A stretch of DNA of 12,829 bases from an uncultured Lachnospiraceae bacterium (GTDB lineage Bacteria > Bacillota > Clostridia > Lachnospirales > Lachnospiraceae), in assembly GCA_910585065.1 (NCBI GenBank), contig CAJUCG010000080.1:1-12829 (forward strand), given 5' to 3'. Below, piece by piece: positions 1-6,999 of the stretch (position 1 is the first letter of the stretch; every line of letters begins with the position of its first letter). The notes below the pieces were generated by a model. That model saw only the letters and a program-made list of their open reading frames with translations, made no database searches and was not told the DNA's origin. Position numbers and translations under genes: made by a program.

Positions 1-1
1 G

Positions 2-1777
2 ATTAAAAACAAGGGAGAGATTCATCAGGGGGGCAGTACAATCACGCAGCAGTTGGCACGCACAATTTTTTTGAGCAATGAAGTAACTTGGGAGCGCAAG
101 ATCACAGAAATTTTTGTTGCGATGGCACTGGAACGCAAATATTCCAAGACGGATATTATGGAATTCTATTTGAACAATATTTATTTTGCCAACGGATATT
201 ATGGAATTCAGGCGGCGAGTATGGGGTATTTTGGAAAGGGCGTAAAAGAACTGAGCTTATCGCAGATTGCGTTTCTGTGTGCAATTCCCAATAATCCGAC
301 GGACTATGATCCAGTGATCAATTTTGAGTATACGATGATGCGCCGCGATAAGGTTTTGCTACAGATGAGGGATGAGGGTGCAATTACCGAAAAGGAATAT
401 CAGCAGGCAAAAAAAGAAGAAGTTGTATTAAACCGGAACAAAAAAGAAATTCTTGACTATGCTGAGAGTTATACTTATTACTGTGCGATCCGGGCGTTGA
501 TGGCGAAGGAGGGATTTGTTTTTCGTAATTCTTTTATCAGCGATGACGATAAGGAAACCTATGAAGACCGCTATTATGAGGCGTATTACCGCATCCAGAA
601 AACATTGTTTACCGGCGGTTATCGGATCTACACCTCGATCGATCTGAAAAAGCAGGAATTACTGCAGCGGGCAGTGGATAATGAATTAAAGGGATTTGCC
701 GAAGTGAATGAGGGAGGGGTGTACAAATTGCAGTCCTCGGCAGCCTGTATTGACAACCGTACCGGGCGTATCGTGGCGATTGTTGGAGGGCGTGGTCAGG
801 AGAGCCAGGGATATACGCTAAACCGCGCCTATCAAAGTTTTAGACAGCCGGGCAGTGCAATTAAGCCGTTAATTGTCTATACGCCAATGTTTGAGCGCGG
901 AATGTACCCGGACGATACCGTCTTAGACGAACACTTTGAAGGGGGACCGCGCAATTCAGGAAATGTGTATTCGGGAGAAATTCCTGTTAGCTATGCAATT
1001 TCTGCCTCAAAAAATACGGTGGCATGGAAATTGTTTGAGGAGCTGACTCCCCGCGTGGGGCTCTCGTACCTGCTTGAGATGGGATTTAAGCGGATTGTCG
1101 ATACGGACTACGTTCCGGCGGTTTCTCTAGGTGGTTTTACTTATGGGGTAAGTGCGGTCGAACTTGCAAGTGGGTATGCGGCACTGTACAATAACGGGGA
1201 GTATAGAGAACCAACCTGTATCGTCAAGATTACGGATGCGCAGGGATCTGTGCTGATTGGTGATGAGATAAAATCAAAGAAGGTTTATGCGACCAATGCG
1301 GCGCGGATGATGACCGCATGTATGCAGCAGGTAATGGAGACGGGCACCGGGAGAAAATTAAAGATTGGCGGGCAGATTGCAGCGGGAAAAACAGGTACGA
1401 CCACCAACCAGAAGGATGGATGGTTTGCGGGTTTTACCGCATATTACACAACTGCGGTATGGGTCGGCTATGATCTGCCAAAGGCGATGGAGGATCTGAT
1501 GGGAAATACCTATCCAGGGCGGATTTGGCAGACATTTATGGATCAGATACATAGGGGACTCTCTGCAAAGGAATTTGTCCCATATACGGATACCCGCCCG
1601 CCAAAGCAGGAGGAAGAGGAGCTAAAGGAGGATGCTGAGGGAGGGGACGGGAATGGAGAGAACTTCGAAGGAGAGGGTGGGGAGGGATTAGAGGAAAACA
1701 GAGAAGATTTCGAGGGAAACGATGGAGAAGTTTTTGAAGGAGAGGACGAAGAAGAGATAGAGTCAATGGAATGGTAG
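2..1777 (+). CDS. Class A penicillin-binding protein (PBP1a-like), 5' partial
   Basis: This is a bifunctional peptidoglycan synthase: an extracytoplasmic glycosyltransferase (GT51) polymerises lipid II and a transpeptidase cross-links it. The frame is open to the left edge, so the TTG at 53 is not a start; the N-terminus, membrane anchor and first GT51 motif with its catalytic Glu lie outside. Visible GT51 motifs are GGSTITQQL (bases 29-55), RKITE (95-109) and the YLNNIYFANGYYG segment (about 167-205). The transpeptidase triad is complete: SAIK with the nucleophilic Ser at 854-856, SKN at 1007-1015 and KTGT at 1388-1399. About 591 residues are present. The last roughly 57 residues (from about 1601) form an acidic Glu/Asp/Gly tail instead of the Pro/Gln/Asn/Gly-rich tails seen in many Firmicute PBPs. 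No clear terminator follows, so some readthrough into the next operon is possible. Confidence 0.95.
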   Translation: MKNKGEIHQGGSTITQQLARTIFLSNEVTWERKITEIFVAMALERKYSKTDIMEFYLNNIYFANGYYGIQAASMGYFGKGVKELSLSQIAFLCAIPNNPTDYDPVINFEYTMMRRDKVLLQMRDEGAITEKEYQQAKKEEVVLNRNKKEILDYAESYTYYCAIRALMAKEGFVFRNSFISDDDKETYEDRYYEAYYRIQKTLFTGGYRIYTSIDLKKQELLQRAVDNELKGFAEVNEGGVYKLQSSAACIDNRTGRIVAIVGGRGQESQGYTLNRAYQSFRQPGSAIKPLIVYTPMFERGMYPDDTVLDEHFEGGPRNSGNVYSGEIPVSYAISASKNTVAWKLFEELTPRVGLSYLLEMGFKRIVDTDYVPAVSLGGFTYGVSAVELASGYAALYNNGEYREPTCIVKITDAQGSVLIGDEIKSKKVYATNAARMMTACMQQVMETGTGRKLKIGGQIAAGKTGTTTNQKDGWFAGFTAYYTTAVWVGYDLPKAMEDLMGNTYPGRIWQTFMDQIHRGLSAKEFVPYTDTRPPKQEEEELKEDAEGGDGNGENFEGEGGEGLEENREDFEGNDGEVFEGEDEEEIESMEW

Positions 1778-1798
1778 AAGTTCAGCAAAAAATATTGC

Positions 1799-1827
1799 TT
1801 GACAATAAACTGTATTAGTTATATAAT
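1799..1827 (+). promoter_or_regulatory. Consensus sigma-A promoter of the GntR-ABC operon
   Basis: The -35 box TTGACA (1799-1804) and the -10 box TATAAT (1822-1827) both match consensus exactly and are separated by 17 bp. Transcription should start near 1834. Such a strong promoter would be close to constitutive unless repressed, which fits the operator-like repeats lying on it. Confidence 0.85.
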
Positions 1828-1834
1828 ACAGTTA
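1807..1834. promoter_or_regulatory. Operator-like inverted repeat 1 (within promoter spacer and -10)
   Basis: The arm AAACTGTAT (1807-1815) and the arm ATACAGTTA (1826-1834) are inverted copies over eight of nine bases, separated by 10 bp. The core AACTGTATTA/TAATACAGTT is a perfect 10-bp inverted repeat. It lies between the -35 and -10 boxes and covers the -10 box. The likely ligand is the GntR/YtrA-type protein encoded immediately downstream; this is inferred from position and symmetry. Confidence 0.65.
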
Positions 1835-1836
1835 TC

Positions 1837-1864
1837 AAACCGTATTATAGGACTGATACAGTTT
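1837..1864. promoter_or_regulatory. Operator-like inverted repeat 2 (downstream of transcription start)
   Basis: The arm AAACCGTAT (1837-1845) and the arm ATACAGTTT (1856-1864) are inverted copies with one mismatch, again separated by exactly 10 bp. The element is offset 30 bp from repeat 1, about three helical turns, and would sit just after the transcription start. It has the same architecture as repeat 1, so one dimeric repressor probably recognises both. Confidence 0.6.
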
Positions 1865-1899
1865 AGCGGCAGGGTTTGGAACAATTAACAGGGAGAAAA

Positions 1900-2283
1900 A
1901 TGATATCATTTGATGATTTTACTTTGGTGGACGGGAGACCGATTTATCTGCAAATTATTCAATATATTAAGCAGGGGATTGCCGCGGGGAGGATTTCTTG
2001 TAGGGAGGAAATGCCCTCCCGCAGAGTATTGTCTGCACTTTTGGGGGTAAATCCCAATACCGTACAAAAGGCATACAAACTATTGGAGGATGAGGGGATT
2101 ATTGTTTCGCGCTCCGGCGCAAAAAGTTATATTTGCGTTCAGGAGGAGATGGTGGAGCGCGTTCGCAGGGAGCTGCTTGCGGGCGAGACAAAGTGCTGGG
2201 TGGAGGCGATGAGGCAGCTTAAAGTGCCAAGGGAGATGGCATTTGAGATGGCAAAGGAATTCTGGGAAAAAACCCCGGATTAA
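1900..2283 (+). CDS. GntR-family (YtrA-type) transcriptional regulator
   Basis: This is a small 127-residue DNA-binding regulator, typical of the YtrA subfamily: an N-terminal winged helix-turn-helix (about residues 14-80) and a short C-terminal helical dimerisation segment (83-127), with no large effector domain. Diagnostic sequence is PIYLQIIQYIKQGIAAG, then the recognition region with PSRRVLSALLGVNPNTVQKAY and the wing around LEDEGIIVSRSGAKSYI. The ATG at 1900 is preferred over the in-frame TTG at 1876: it has GGGAG four bases upstream (a rather short spacing), while the TTG lacks a properly spaced site. It is the first gene of a five-gene operon and probably autorepresses through the inverted repeats at 1807-1864. 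YtrA-type regulators usually control ABC transporters that respond to cell-wall-active compounds; the inducer here is unknown. Confidence 0.9.
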   Translation: MISFDDFTLVDGRPIYLQIIQYIKQGIAAGRISCREEMPSRRVLSALLGVNPNTVQKAYKLLEDEGIIVSRSGAKSYICVQEEMVERVRRELLAGETKCWVEAMRQLKVPREMAFEMAKEFWEKTPD

Positions 2284-2310
2284 AAATACCATTTTACAGG
2301 AGGGGATGCA

Positions 2311-3012
2311 GTGAAAGAAAAGAGAAAACTGGTACTTTCTATACTTGGATTACTCTCAGGGGCAAGCATTTACAAAGTGTTTACTGTGCTTGCCGTTATG
2401 GGATTTTCGGAGATCGCGCTGTTTTTTTACTGCGCACAAAAGGATACAGAAAAACTTCTGGAAAATGCACTGTATAATCGCCAAATTTATCCAATTTTTT
2501 TCCTGGCACTGGGGCTGGTATTTTTTCTGCTGATGCGCACGGAGGGGATGATGGGAGAGAAGGGCGGAGCGACGATGCGCCGTCTTAGGCTCTCCGGTAT
2601 ACAGATTTTTCTAATTGAAACGTGCTATAATCTGGTCTGTATCCTGCTGGTATTTGCCGTGCAGATATGGATCTTAATTGTGGCACTAAAAATAATTAGC
2701 GGGGGTTCTTCCGAAGAATTTTTTTTGGCTTTTTACCGGGTTGAGTTTCTGCATAGTCTTCTTCCCCTGGCGGAGGGCAGAAAATGGATAAAAAATCTGC
2801 TCTTAGTGCTGGCATTCTCTGTTGGGGCGGCCTCTGGATTTGGGGAGAGGGAATCCATACTTTTCACGGTGATTTTTCCGCTGACCCTAGTCTGGTTTGT
2901 CAATCCGATCGGCTGGGAATTTGGAGATTTGGCGTGCAGTGCTTTGTGTGTGATAGGAATTGCGTCCGGAGGGATGCGCATATGGCATCTGCGGGATATG
3001 AGGGATAAATAG
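2311..3012 (+). CDS. Hydrophobic membrane protein, putative ABC permease subunit
   Basis: The GTG start at 2311 has a very strong ribosome binding site, AGGAGGGG (2298-2305), five bases upstream. The 233-residue product is strongly hydrophobic, with about six likely transmembrane segments (residues about 21-41, 60-76, 103-129, 160-177, 183-201 and 205-225). I recognise no sequence-specific family. Position is the main clue: it lies between a YtrA-type regulator and an ABC ATPase, where ABC-2-type permease subunits are found in comparable operons. It probably forms the membrane channel with the next gene product and the ATPase. It begins 27 bases after the regulator gene, and the next gene follows its stop codon directly. 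Confidence 0.8.
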   Translation: MKEKRKLVLSILGLLSGASIYKVFTVLAVMGFSEIALFFYCAQKDTEKLLENALYNRQIYPIFFLALGLVFFLLMRTEGMMGEKGGATMRRLRLSGIQIFLIETCYNLVCILLVFAVQIWILIVALKIISGGSSEEFFLAFYRVEFLHSLLPLAEGRKWIKNLLLVLAFSVGAASGFGERESILFTVIFPLTLVWFVNPIGWEFGDLACSALCVIGIASGGMRIWHLRDMRDK

Positions 3013-3501
3013 ATGATGAGAAGGAGATATATCATTACAAGAAAATATTTTCCCCCCGGCTTTGACTATGAAAAAGAGTGGAAGAGGGCAGTTGTTTTGT
3101 TAGGGCTGGGAGTGGGGTGCAGTTTTCAGTTTTTCTTTCGGCTTTACTATGCCGTACAGGACTTATATCGATACCAATTCGATCAAGAAAAATGGGTTCG
3201 TGTGCTGTGGGAGGGAGCTGTGGCAAAATCATTTCCAGACTTATTAAAAGGGCAGGGAAAATATTATCTCCCCTATTTTCTCTTTCTTGTGGCTATGATA
3301 TTTCGTCATTATCTATATTATTATTCCACAGAGAAATGTATTTATCTGATGAAAAGACTCCCGAAGGGGTGGACACTACTAAAGAGCTGTGTTCAATTTC
3401 CATTTTTTGGAATTTGCGTAGGTATAGCCGGTCTGGCAATTTTGTATCTATTGTATTATATTGTATATTTAATTTTAATTCCAGGGGAATGCCTGCCTTA
3501 A
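3013..3501 (+). CDS. Small membrane protein, putative second ABC membrane subunit
   Basis: It starts immediately after the preceding stop codon (ATG at 3013, with a second ATG at 3016), so translational coupling is likely; AGGGA at 3001-3005 can serve as ribosome binding site. The 162-residue product has about three hydrophobic segments (residues about 26-46, 84-104 and 127-155) and a basic N-terminus. A cytoplasmic segment, YYSTEKCIYLMKRLP (about residues 103-117), precedes the last long hydrophobic hairpin and resembles the short Lys/Arg-rich coupling segment seen in small ABC-2-type permease proteins. I cannot assign a family. It most likely pairs with the 233-residue protein and the downstream ATPase. 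Confidence 0.75.
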   Translation: MMRRRYIITRKYFPPGFDYEKEWKRAVVLLGLGVGCSFQFFFRLYYAVQDLYRYQFDQEKWVRVLWEGAVAKSFPDLLKGQGKYYLPYFLFLVAMIFRHYLYYYSTEKCIYLMKRLPKGWTLLKSCVQFPFFGICVGIAGLAILYLLYYIVYLILIPGECLP

Positions 3502-3527
3502 GGGGCGGTAAAGGGGAGGGAGAAACG

Positions 3528-4274
3528 ATGCTGGAAGTAAAAAATGTCAAAAAAATTTATTATAGCAAACAGGGGGCAGTCCGCGCGTTAAACAATGTAA
3601 ATCTGACTCTCGGACCGGGCGAGATTATCGGGCTGTTTGGGGAAAACGGCGCGGGAAAATCAACACTTTTAAAAAGCATCCTTGGATTTTTGTCCTACGA
3701 TGGAGAAATTCTTTTAGATGGAAAAAAGCTTGGGAGGGAGAATATCGCAAGGCTCTCTTTTGCGACCTGTGAGCATTCTTTTTTTCCAAATTTAAGTCCG
3801 CAGATGCACCAGGAATTTTACCAGATGCATTTTGAAAATTTTAGAGAAAAGCGGTTTGAGGGGCTGATCAAATTTTTCGATCTGCCAATGCGAAAGCCGT
3901 TAAAAACTTTTTCAAGCGGACAGAAAAATCAGTTTGAGGTAATTATGGCACTTTGCCAGGGTGCGGATTATATTTTGATGGATGAACCTTTTGCCGGAAA
4001 TGATATCTTTAACCGGGAGGATTTTTATAAATTATTGATTGGAATATTGGAGCCGGAGGAGACAATCTTTCTCTCCACTCATTTAATTGAGGAAGTCGAG
4101 CATTTTATTGGGCGGGCAGTGCTGCTAAAAAAGGGAGAGATTGTGGGCGACGTTAGGGTGGCAGATTTGGAGGAAGAAGGAAAAACGGTGATGGATTATC
4201 TCCGGACAGCTTATGGATACGGTGCGGACAGAGTAAGGAGCGCGCTGGGAGAGATTACGGGGGAAGAATTGTAG
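3528..4274 (+). CDS. ABC transporter ATP-binding protein
   Basis: This 248-residue cytoplasmic ATPase would energise the two membrane proteins encoded just upstream. Walker A is GENGAGKST (residues 38-46), the signature is FSSGQ (128-132, a variant of LSGGQ), Walker B is YILMDEP (148-154) with catalytic Glu153, the D-loop is GND (157-159) and the switch His is His185 in STH. The Q-loop position appears to hold Glu (ATCEHSFFPNLS) rather than Gln, as in some other CcmA/YtrB-type ATPases. The frame is open much further upstream, but the family N-terminus (MLEVKNVKKIY) and the ribosome binding site GGGGAGGG just before 3528 fix the start. The C-terminal 50 residues are a helical extension. The best match is the drug/cell-wall-stress ABC-2 exporter group; the substrate is unknown. 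Confidence 0.93.
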   Translation: MLEVKNVKKIYYSKQGAVRALNNVNLTLGPGEIIGLFGENGAGKSTLLKSILGFLSYDGEILLDGKKLGRENIARLSFATCEHSFFPNLSPQMHQEFYQMHFENFREKRFEGLIKFFDLPMRKPLKTFSSGQKNQFEVIMALCQGADYILMDEPFAGNDIFNREDFYKLLIGILEPEETIFLSTHLIEEVEHFIGRAVLLKKGEIVGDVRVADLEEEGKTVMDYLRTAYGYGADRVRSALGEITGEEL

Positions 4275-4284
4275 GGGGAGGACC

Positions 4285-5709
4285 ATGAAAAAAACATTGA
4301 CTTTATTCTTTGTGGTAGTGGGACTGATTGTTTTTCTTTTATCTGTCGCGCCGATAGTCGTGGATGGAAAGAAAGAGCAGGTGATAATTACGCAGGAGGT
4401 TCTCTCTGGAGATCCAGGCGCGGCATCGGGCATTACCCTTGCGATCGCCTCACATTGGAATCGGCATTTGCTCTGGAATACAGAGTATACCATAGGGGAT
4501 ACAAAAATAACGGAAAGTGAATTTACATTTTCTGGAAAACCCGTCTCATGGGGCTGGGAACGGGGAGAAAATGCAAATTTTTATTTTGGCACAGCAAAGA
4601 GCGCGCTTGAAAACGGAAAAAATTCATCGGCGACTTGTGCGGAATCCGCTTTCCCTAAAATTGCCGACAAGGTGGCATATCGGACGGGGGACAGTAAATA
4701 TAGTGAGACGGTTTCTATCGCGGAGTATTATAAAGTTTACCCGCTGATTTTTCGGATGGAAGGCAGCATGGCAAAGTATCATTGCGATCGCGACACGACG
4801 GAATATCTGTCCGAACTTTTTCATATCTCACCCGCAGGAGATCGGCTGGAAGTGGTGGTGGAGAGAAATAGTGACAAGAGACCTTCCCTAGTGCAGCAAA
4901 GAATAGTGAGGGAGGATTCGCCGGTTTTCCTTGTAAATCTGTCTGCAAATGCGCAGGAAGGGATCTATTATACGTATCGGCTGGAAGCGGGAAATCGTGA
5001 GGAAAATATAGATCGGGGGCAGAGTACCGGGATTTTCTTTATCCCTTATCGCGGGGAGGAAAAGGCACGGCAGATTGAATTATTACAGATGAAAAAAAGC
5101 TGTGAATTTTTAAGTGATGTGATTCCCTTAGAATTAAAATTAAATAAGAGCGGGGATATCTTATATCTGGCGGCGAAAAGCAAGGGGGGATACTCACTTT
5201 TTGTTTATCAGCTGGATGGCGGGATTTATTTAAAGCAGGAGGTTTTCTTAAAGAATATTCAGGATACTTCCAGCTATTGCCAGATGAATCTGGTGGATGG
5301 CGGTGTTCTTCTTACCTGGAATGACAATCAATTTTCTTTTGTGGCGGAGGAGGGGGGAGAATATTTCTGGTGGTGCAGCGGGATTTTTCCGCAGACCATG
5401 GGGGAACTAAGCGAGGAAGGGGGGCAAAATCCATTTCCGCGTGAAAATGTTTTGATGTTTGACGGGACAAGATTGGTACTTGCGGCATTTGAGAATTGGG
5501 AAAATATGGAAGTCAGACTGGTTGTATATAACAGGGAAGGAGAATTATACTGCGGACGATACAAAAATAGTCAGGATAATGTGTGTGGGTTGGCAGCAGG
5601 CGATCATATTGAGCCTCAGGGGGCGAGATTGTGGGCACCAAATCGCGCGTGGTCTGCGGGAAAGGATGATCCGATAGTATTTCCGCTCTCACTAACTGTA
5701 ATCGAGTAG
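4285..5709 (+). CDS. N-terminally anchored exported protein of unknown function, last gene of the ABC operon
   Basis: The start ATG lies 10 bases after the ATPase stop, with GGGGGAGG as ribosome binding site. The 474-residue product begins MKKT followed by one hydrophobic segment (about residues 6-26), which could be an uncleaved signal anchor; no lipobox Cys is seen. The remainder is hydrophilic and predicted extracytoplasmic. Its second half (about 275-470) has alternating strand-like segments such as GDILYLAAKSKGGYSLFVYQLDGG and RLVLAAFENWENMEVRLVVYN, compatible with a beta-propeller-like or all-beta fold, but I recognise no family. Its place after an ABC ATPase suggests an extracellular accessory or sensing component of the transporter. 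It does not resemble YtrF or MacB-type permeases, having one N-terminal membrane segment only. Confidence 0.8.
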   Translation: MKKTLTLFFVVVGLIVFLLSVAPIVVDGKKEQVIITQEVLSGDPGAASGITLAIASHWNRHLLWNTEYTIGDTKITESEFTFSGKPVSWGWERGENANFYFGTAKSALENGKNSSATCAESAFPKIADKVAYRTGDSKYSETVSIAEYYKVYPLIFRMEGSMAKYHCDRDTTEYLSELFHISPAGDRLEVVVERNSDKRPSLVQQRIVREDSPVFLVNLSANAQEGIYYTYRLEAGNREENIDRGQSTGIFFIPYRGEEKARQIELLQMKKSCEFLSDVIPLELKLNKSGDILYLAAKSKGGYSLFVYQLDGGIYLKQEVFLKNIQDTSSYCQMNLVDGGVLLTWNDNQFSFVAEEGGEYFWWCSGIFPQTMGELSEEGGQNPFPRENVLMFDGTRLVLAAFENWENMEVRLVVYNREGELYCGRYKNSQDNVCGLAAGDHIEPQGARLWAPNRAWSAGKDDPIVFPLSLTVIE

Positions 5710-5710
5710 G

Positions 5711-5752
5711 AAAAAGGCTAAGCTTATCATTTGATAGACTTAGCCTTTTTTC
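5711..5752. terminator. Bidirectional rho-independent terminator between the ABC operon and buk
   Basis: AAAAAGGCTAAG (5711-5722) pairs perfectly with CTTAGCCTTTTT (5739-5750). Inside the loop a further TATCA/TGATA stem (5725-5729 with 5732-5736) extends the hairpin. The flanking A-run on the left and T-run on the right give a U-tract in both directions, so it can end the plus-strand ABC operon and the minus-strand ptb-buk transcript. Confidence 0.9.
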
Positions 5753-5801
5753 TATAGGTACACGGGCACCGATGCGCGCAGACACACAAAGGAAAATTTA
5801 A

Positions 5802-6869
5802 TTAATATTCCATCGCTTTCTCTTCGCCGTTCATTACGCGGAGCGCGCCCTGTGCAAGTGCAAGCAGTTCGTCCTCGCCCGGATAGATGGTGAATGGCGC
5901 GATAAAGCCGGCACGTTTTTCCAGTTCAGCCACTACATACTTATCATATGCAATACCGCCGGTAACAATGATTCTATCAACCTTGCCTTCAAGTACGCAG
6001 GCCATTGAGCCGATATCCTTTACCACCTGCAAAATAAATGCCTCGCGCAGCGCGATCGCGTCCTCGCTGCCCTCGTCCACCATCTTCTCTACATTGCGCA
6101 TATCGTTTGTGCCAAGATATGCATTGAAGCCGCCGTTTCCAACAAGCTTTTTGTAGACTTCCTTCTCCGTATATTTACCGGAAAAGCACATTTTTACAAG
6201 TGCGCCGGAAGGCACTGCGCCCGCGCGCTCAGGAGAGAATGCACCGTCGCCGTCTAAGGCGTTAAACACATCCACAACTCTGCCCCCAATGTGCGCGCCC
6301 ACGGAAACGCCGCCGCCCATATGGACAACAATTAAGCGCAGAGATTCATACGGCTTGCCCGCCTCCCTGGCATAACGCTTTGCGACTGCTTTCTGGTTTA
6401 ATGCGTGGAAGATGCTGACGCGCGGAAGTTCCGGAACACCGGAGAATCTTGCGGATGGCATCAGCTCGTCCACAACTACCGGGTCAACAATATACGATGG
6501 AACGCCGATAGAGTCCCCGATCTCCCTCGCTAAAATACCGCCAAGATTTGAGGCATGCTGCCCCTGAACACCGACTTTAAGATCTTCAAGCAGCGCGTCG
6601 CTCACCGCGTAAGTGCCGGAGACAATCGGCTTTAACATACCGCCCCTGCCGACGACAACATTTAGTGAGTGGATATCAAAATTCTTTTCCTGCAATAAAG
6701 AAACAATGATATCCTTGCGGAAATCCTTCTGGTCAACAATCGTGGCATAGCGCGCGATCTCCTCGGTGGAGTGGCGCAAGGTTTCCTCAAACAATAAGGT
6801 TTCGTCCTCAAAGACTCCGATCTTGGTGGATGTGGAGCCTGGGTTGATAATCAAACTTTTGATGGACAT
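5802..6869 (-). CDS. buk: Butyrate kinase
   Basis: Butyrate kinase converts butyryl phosphate and ADP to butyrate and ATP, the last step of the Ptb-Buk route in the cytoplasm. It belongs to the acetate kinase/ASKHA superfamily. From the ATG at 6869 it is 355 residues, the usual family length. Seen motifs: the N-terminal phosphate loop INPGSTSTK (residues 8-16), VVVGRGG (71-77), HMGGGVSVGAH (183-193), the NALDGDGAFSPERAGAVP region (203-220) and VTGGIAYD (302-309). This start puts the INPGSTSTK loop where known butyrate kinases have it and has GGAGGG about 10 bases upstream. The frame continues in phase to an earlier ATG at 6971, which has a better-spaced site; a 389-residue form is therefore possible. 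The gene follows ptb on the same strand and ends at the bidirectional terminator. Substrate could include branched-chain acyl phosphates. Confidence 0.95.
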   Translation of the reverse strand: MSIKSLIINPGSTSTKIGVFEDETLLFEETLRHSTEEIARYATIVDQKDFRKDIIVSLLQEKNFDIHSLNVVVGRGGMLKPIVSGTYAVSDALLEDLKVGVQGQHASNLGGILAREIGDSIGVPSYIVDPVVVDELMPSARFSGVPELPRVSIFHALNQKAVAKRYAREAGKPYESLRLIVVHMGGGVSVGAHIGGRVVDVFNALDGDGAFSPERAGAVPSGALVKMCFSGKYTEKEVYKKLVGNGGFNAYLGTNDMRNVEKMVDEGSEDAIALREAFILQVVKDIGSMACVLEGKVDRIIVTGGIAYDKYVVAELEKRAGFIAPFTIYPGEDELLALAQGALRVMNGEEKAMEY

Positions 6870-6971
6870 AGCTTTATTTCCCTCCTTCTTTTTTTCGAAT
6901 TTTTTTGTGATAGCAGCTTCTGCGATCTCTGCTGCTGCATCTATCGCTAATTCCAGGATAGTGTCAAGCAT
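6870..6971 (-). other. In-frame 34-codon N-terminal extension (or fused small ORF) in front of buk
   Basis: Codons from the ATG at 6971 run without a stop into the conventional buk start. The start has GAGGAG (6980-6985, minus strand) eight bases upstream, better spaced than the internal site. The encoded segment begins MLDTILELAIDAAAEIAEAA, an Ala/Glu/Ile-rich probable amphipathic helix, followed by a Lys-rich stretch (KKFEKKKEGNK). Butyrate kinases normally lack this. It may be translated as a true N-terminal tail, or be the relic of a small gene between ptb and buk that lost its stop. Which product is made cannot be decided from sequence alone. Confidence 0.5.
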
Positions 6972-6999
6972 TTTTACTTCTCCTCAGTGGGTCAAACAA

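Noticed and set aside
53..55. TTG as start codon of the penicillin-binding protein
   Set aside because: It lies inside the conserved GT51 motif GGSTITQQL, and the frame is open to the left window edge, so the gene starts outside.
1543..1788. Ser/Pro-rich minus-strand frame over the PBP tail
   Set aside because: It is the complement of the Glu/Gly-rich tail; its composition follows directly from that.
1785..1800. AGCAA/TTGCT inverted repeat after the PBP stop
   Set aside because: Five-base stem without a following T-run, and it overlaps the next promoter's -35; not a credible terminator.
3078..3527. Upstream in-frame extension of the ABC ATPase reading frame
   Set aside because: The frame is open but overlaps the membrane protein gene in another frame, has no ABC similarity, and a strong ribosome binding site precedes the family-typical start at 3528.
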